From Nocardioides sp. WS12 (GTDB taxonomy: Bacteria; Actinomycetota; Actinomycetes; Propionibacteriales; Nocardioidaceae), in NCBI RefSeq assembly GCF_014108865.1, contig NZ_CP053928.1:124001-188000 (forward strand): a stretch of DNA of 64,000 nucleotides, given 5' to 3'. Positions 61,671 through 64,000 of the stretch are shown piece by piece. The notes under the pieces are model-generated. The model was not told the origin of the DNA, did not search any database, and saw only the letters and a list, made by a program, of their open reading frames with translations. A program made the translations under genes and the position numbers. Every line of letters begins with the position of its first letter. Within the stretch, counting starts at the first letter, position 1.

Positions 61671-61697
61671 CGTCGTTCCTCCTTCTGCTTCGAGACT

Positions 61698-63020
61698 TCA
61701 GTTCAGCTCGAGGCGAACCGGAAGGCGCTTGATGCCCCCGACGAAGTTGGTCTGGGTCAGCTTGCGACCCTCGAGCAGCTCGATCGACTCGATGCGAGGC
61801 AGCAGCTCTTCGAACATGATCCTGAGCTCCTGCTTGGCCAGGTGCTGGCCGATGCACATGTGCGGGCCGTAGCCGAAGGCAATGTGCTTGTTGGGACGCC
61901 GCTCGAGGTCGAACGAGTCCGGGGCCTCGAAGACGTCAACGTCCCGGTTGGCCGACTGGTAGAGAGGCATGATGCGGTCGCCGGCCTTGATCTCGACGCC
62001 GCTGAGCACGGTGTCGACACGGGCGCGGCGCATGAAGTGCTTGACCGGAGATGCCCAGCGGAGCGCCTCGTTGACCAGGTCCGGGATGAGTGCCGGGTTG
62101 GCCTTGACCTTGGCGAGCTGGTCCGGGTTCTGACCGAGTGCCTCGATCGCGCCGGTGATGGTGGCCGACGTGGTGTCGTGCCCGGCCGTGGCAATCGCCA
62201 TGAACCAGCCGTAGGCGAACGTGTTGGGGTAGAACTCCCCGTTCTCCATCTTCGCGTTGGCGATGAGCGACGACAGGTCGTCGCGCGGGTTGGCGCGGCG
62301 GTCGGCGACCATGCCCTCGAAATACCCGCAGAAGTCCTGGAAGGCCTGTGCGAACTGCTGGGCCATGGCCTCGGGGCTCTGGACGACGTCGTCACGCTGC
62401 AGGTCGGGGTCAGCGACTCCGAAGAACTCCTGGGTGAGCTTCATCATCCGCGGCTCCTCCTCCTCGGGGACACCGAAGAGCGTCATGATGACGTGGAGGG
62501 GGAAGTAGAGCGCGAAGTCCTCGATGAAGTCGATCTCGTTCGTACCCTGCTTCAGGTACTTCTCGATCGCCTCGGTGGCGAGGGTCCGGATCTGGTCCTC
62601 CCACTGCTTGAGGTTGGTCGGACGGAACCAGGCACCCGCGATGTCCTTGACCGCGGTGTGCTCCGGCGGGTCGAGGTAAGGAAGCGCGTCCATGATTCGC
62701 AGGCTGCCGCCGGTCAGGCTCTTGGTGAACGCGTCACCGGCCTGGTTGCTGAGGATCGGGTTGTGATCGCCCGGCTCCTCGTGGCCACCCGCGGTGAACA
62801 GCTCCGTGTTCCGCTCGACCTCCATGATGTCGGCGTGCTTGCTCACCAGCCACAGGTCGTCGAAGCCCTCGACGACCGCCTTGCCGACCGGCATGTTCTC
62901 GCGCAGCCACTGGTAGGCAGCGAAGAGCTTCTCGTGGTCGACGTGTCCCTCGGGAAGGACGATCTGGGCGGCGATCTCCGCCGGTACGACGTACGTCGTG
63001 GTCTCGTCGGTAACAGTCAT
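61698..63020 (-). CDS. Cytochrome P450, P450terp (CYP108)-like
   Basis: 440 residues. Heme Cys C389 in [18 protein letters not shown]-helix [12 protein letters not shown] and ExxR in NEALRW. The whole chain recalls P450terp, the alpha-terpineol hydroxylase: the start ([19 protein letters not shown]), [21 protein letters not shown], and the end ([18 protein letters not shown]) match it closely from memory. Hydroxylates a terminal or allylic carbon of a hydrophobic substrate. Between aldehyde dehydrogenase and two ferredoxins. CYP108 placement is by recalled similarity. Confidence 0.92.
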   Translation of the reverse strand: MTVTDETTTYVVPAEIAAQIVLPEGHVDHEKLFAAYQWLRENMPVGKAVVEGFDDLWLVSKHADIMEVERNTELFTAGGHEEPGDHNPILSNQAGDAFTKSLTGGSLRIMDALPYLDPPEHTAVKDIAGAWFRPTNLKQWEDQIRTLATEAIEKYLKQGTNEIDFIEDFALYFPLHVIMTLFGVPEEEEPRMMKLTQEFFGVADPDLQRDDVVQSPEAMAQQFAQAFQDFCGYFEGMVADRRANPRDDLSSLIANAKMENGEFYPNTFAYGWFMAIATAGHDTTSATITGAIEALGQNPDQLAKVKANPALIPDLVNEALRWASPVKHFMRRARVDTVLSGVEIKAGDRIMPLYQSANRDVDVFEAPDSFDLERRPNKHIAFGYGPHMCIGQHLAKQELRIMFEELLPRIESIELLEGRKLTQTNFVGGIKRLPVRLELN

Positions 63021-63037
63021 CGTGATGCTCCTGGACT

Positions 63038-64000
63038 TCAGTTGGCCGCGGCGGGCGGGAGGTAGATGGTCTGGAGGGTCTGGAACGCGACGAGGCCCTC
63101 AGGGCCCAGTTCGCGCCCCATCCCGCTGGACTTGATGCCACCGAAGGGGGCAGTCGGGTCGTTGACGTAGTGGTTGACGCCGATCGTTCCGGTCCGCACC
63201 TTGCGCGCGAATGCCTCGCCACGCTCCATGTCGGCGGTCCACACGGACCCGCCGAGGCCGTAGTCGGTGTCGTTGGCGATCTGCACGGCCTGCGCTTCGT
63301 CGCTGTAGGGGATCACTGCGAGCACGGGCCCGAAGATCTCCTCCTGGGCGATGGTGTGGTTCGGGTCGACGTCGGCGAAGACGGTCGGCTGGACGAACCA
63401 GCCCTTGTCACGGTCGGCCGGACGGCCACCACCCGCAGCGAGGCGCCCGCCGTCGGCGGAGCCCTTGGCGATGTACGACTCGACCCGGTCGCGCTGACGA
63501 GCGGAGACCAGGGGCCCGATCTGGGTGGTCCGCTCGAGCGGGTCACCGATCACCAGGTTGGAGGCGAGGCCGGCGATGGTGTCCACCACCTCGCTGTACC
63601 GGTTCTGCGGCGCGAGGATGCGCGTGCCGAGCCAGCAGATCTGACCGTTGTTGAGCAGGGTGGAGGCGAAGAAGCTCTCGATGTTGCCGAGCAGGTCGGC
63701 GTCATCGAGGACGATCGCAGCGGACTTGCCGCCGAGCTCCAGGGTCACCGGTCGGAGCAGACGCCCACAGGTCTCGGCGATCGCGCGGCCAGCGGCCGTG
63801 GAGCCCGTGAAGCTGACCTTGTCGACACCGGGGTGCTCGACCAGGTAGGCACCGAGCTCGCGGCCGCCGGGGACGATGTTCAGGACACCCTCGGGCAGGC
63901 CGGCAGCAACAGCAGCCTCCGCCATCAGGAAGGCGTCGAGGACGGTCTCGGGCGCAGGCTTGAGGACGACGGTGCAGCCTGCGGCCAGCGCGGGCGCGAT
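63038..64000 (-). CDS. Aldehyde dehydrogenase (5' end outside window)
   Basis: C-terminal 320 residues of an NAD(P)-dependent aldehyde dehydrogenase; the N-terminus lies beyond the window. [19 protein letters not shown] holds the catalytic Glu, [11 protein letters not shown] the catalytic Cys, and [10 protein letters not shown] and the [14 protein letters not shown] end are typical. 17 bases before the P450, so it probably oxidises the aldehyde formed after P450 hydroxylation to an acid ready for CoA activation. Confidence 0.95.
   Translation of the reverse strand: MAPALAAGCTVVLKPAPETVLDAFLMAEAAVAAGLPEGVLNIVPGGRELGAYLVEHPGVDKVSFTGSTAAGRAIAETCGRLLRPVTLELGGKSAAIVLDDADLLGNIESFFASTLLNNGQICWLGTRILAPQNRYSEVVDTIAGLASNLVIGDPLERTTQIGPLVSARQRDRVESYIAKGSADGGRLAAGGGRPADRDKGWFVQPTVFADVDPNHTIAQEEIFGPVLAVIPYSDEAQAVQIANDTDYGLGGSVWTADMERGEAFARKVRTGTIGVNHYVNDPTAPFGGIKSSGMGRELGPEGLVAFQTLQTIYLPPAAAN

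Overview
The window is chromosomal DNA of a high-GC actinobacterium. A complete six-gene mce locus with its own ATPase, F420 enzymes (an LLM-class oxidoreductase and an F420:NADPH reductase), GTP-dependent PEP carboxykinase, and dense operons with 4-base stop/start overlaps all point to the Nocardioidaceae (Nocardioides or a close relative). That family-level placement is inference from gene content; there is no rRNA to anchor it. Almost the whole window is coding. No stretch over 300 bases lacks a gene, and I see no tRNA, rRNA, insertion sequence, prophage or CRISPR array.

Layout. 1-2.6 kb: a truncated MMPL transporter diverging from a KstD-like FAD dehydrogenase across a palindrome-rich operator region. 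2.6-8.4 kb: pckG, an unusual STAND-type ATPase, a proline-rich membrane protein and an Lrp/AsnC regulator. 8.5-14.1 kb: the homogentisate route of tyrosine/phenylalanine breakdown (hppD, hmgA, an unknown gene, fumarylacetoacetase), then a Glu/Leu/Phe/Val dehydrogenase. 14.1-20.1 kb: an LTA-synthase-like sulfatase, a secreted CrtC/AttH lipocalin-like protein, two SDRs and a lytic transglycosylase.

20.2-32.9 kb: a cluster for degrading an aromatic (probably carboxylated) compound. It holds a Rieske dioxygenase (alpha, beta, ferredoxin, reductase), an SDR diol dehydrogenase, a LigB-type extradiol dioxygenase, an ACMSD-type amidohydrolase that could decarboxylate the ring-cleavage product, a C-C bond hydrolase, a flavin monooxygenase, an acyl-CoA synthetase and an IclR regulator. 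Three copies of the palindrome GTTCCGG-N3-CCGGAAC sit in its control regions. 33-41.1 kb: one long leftward operon for CoA-thioester breakdown (acyl-CoA ligase, epoxide hydrolase, LLM F420 enzyme, MDR reductase, enoyl-CoA hydratase, a small Cys protein, thiolase), ending unexpectedly in gpsA.

41.2-55.6 kb: the mce lipid-import operon (two YrbE permeases, an Mkl/MlaF ATPase, MceA-F), followed by an RND/MMPL protein, a PPIC foldase and two small membrane proteins. 55.7-64 kb: a ferredoxin reductase, an SCP2-like lipid carrier, two divergent LuxR-type regulators, and a leftward operon of aldehyde dehydrogenase (truncated by the window end), a P450terp-like cytochrome P450 and two ferredoxins.

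Taken together, 20-64 kb reads as uptake of a hydrophobic, possibly terpenoid-derived, molecule by the Mce system, oxidation by the P450, and breakdown through ring hydroxylation, meta-cleavage and beta-oxidation-like steps. A second palindrome, TGGTC-N-GACCA, recurs upstream of npdG, the IclR gene, the LLM gene, the acyl-CoA ligase and the LuxR pair, and may tie these parts into one regulon.
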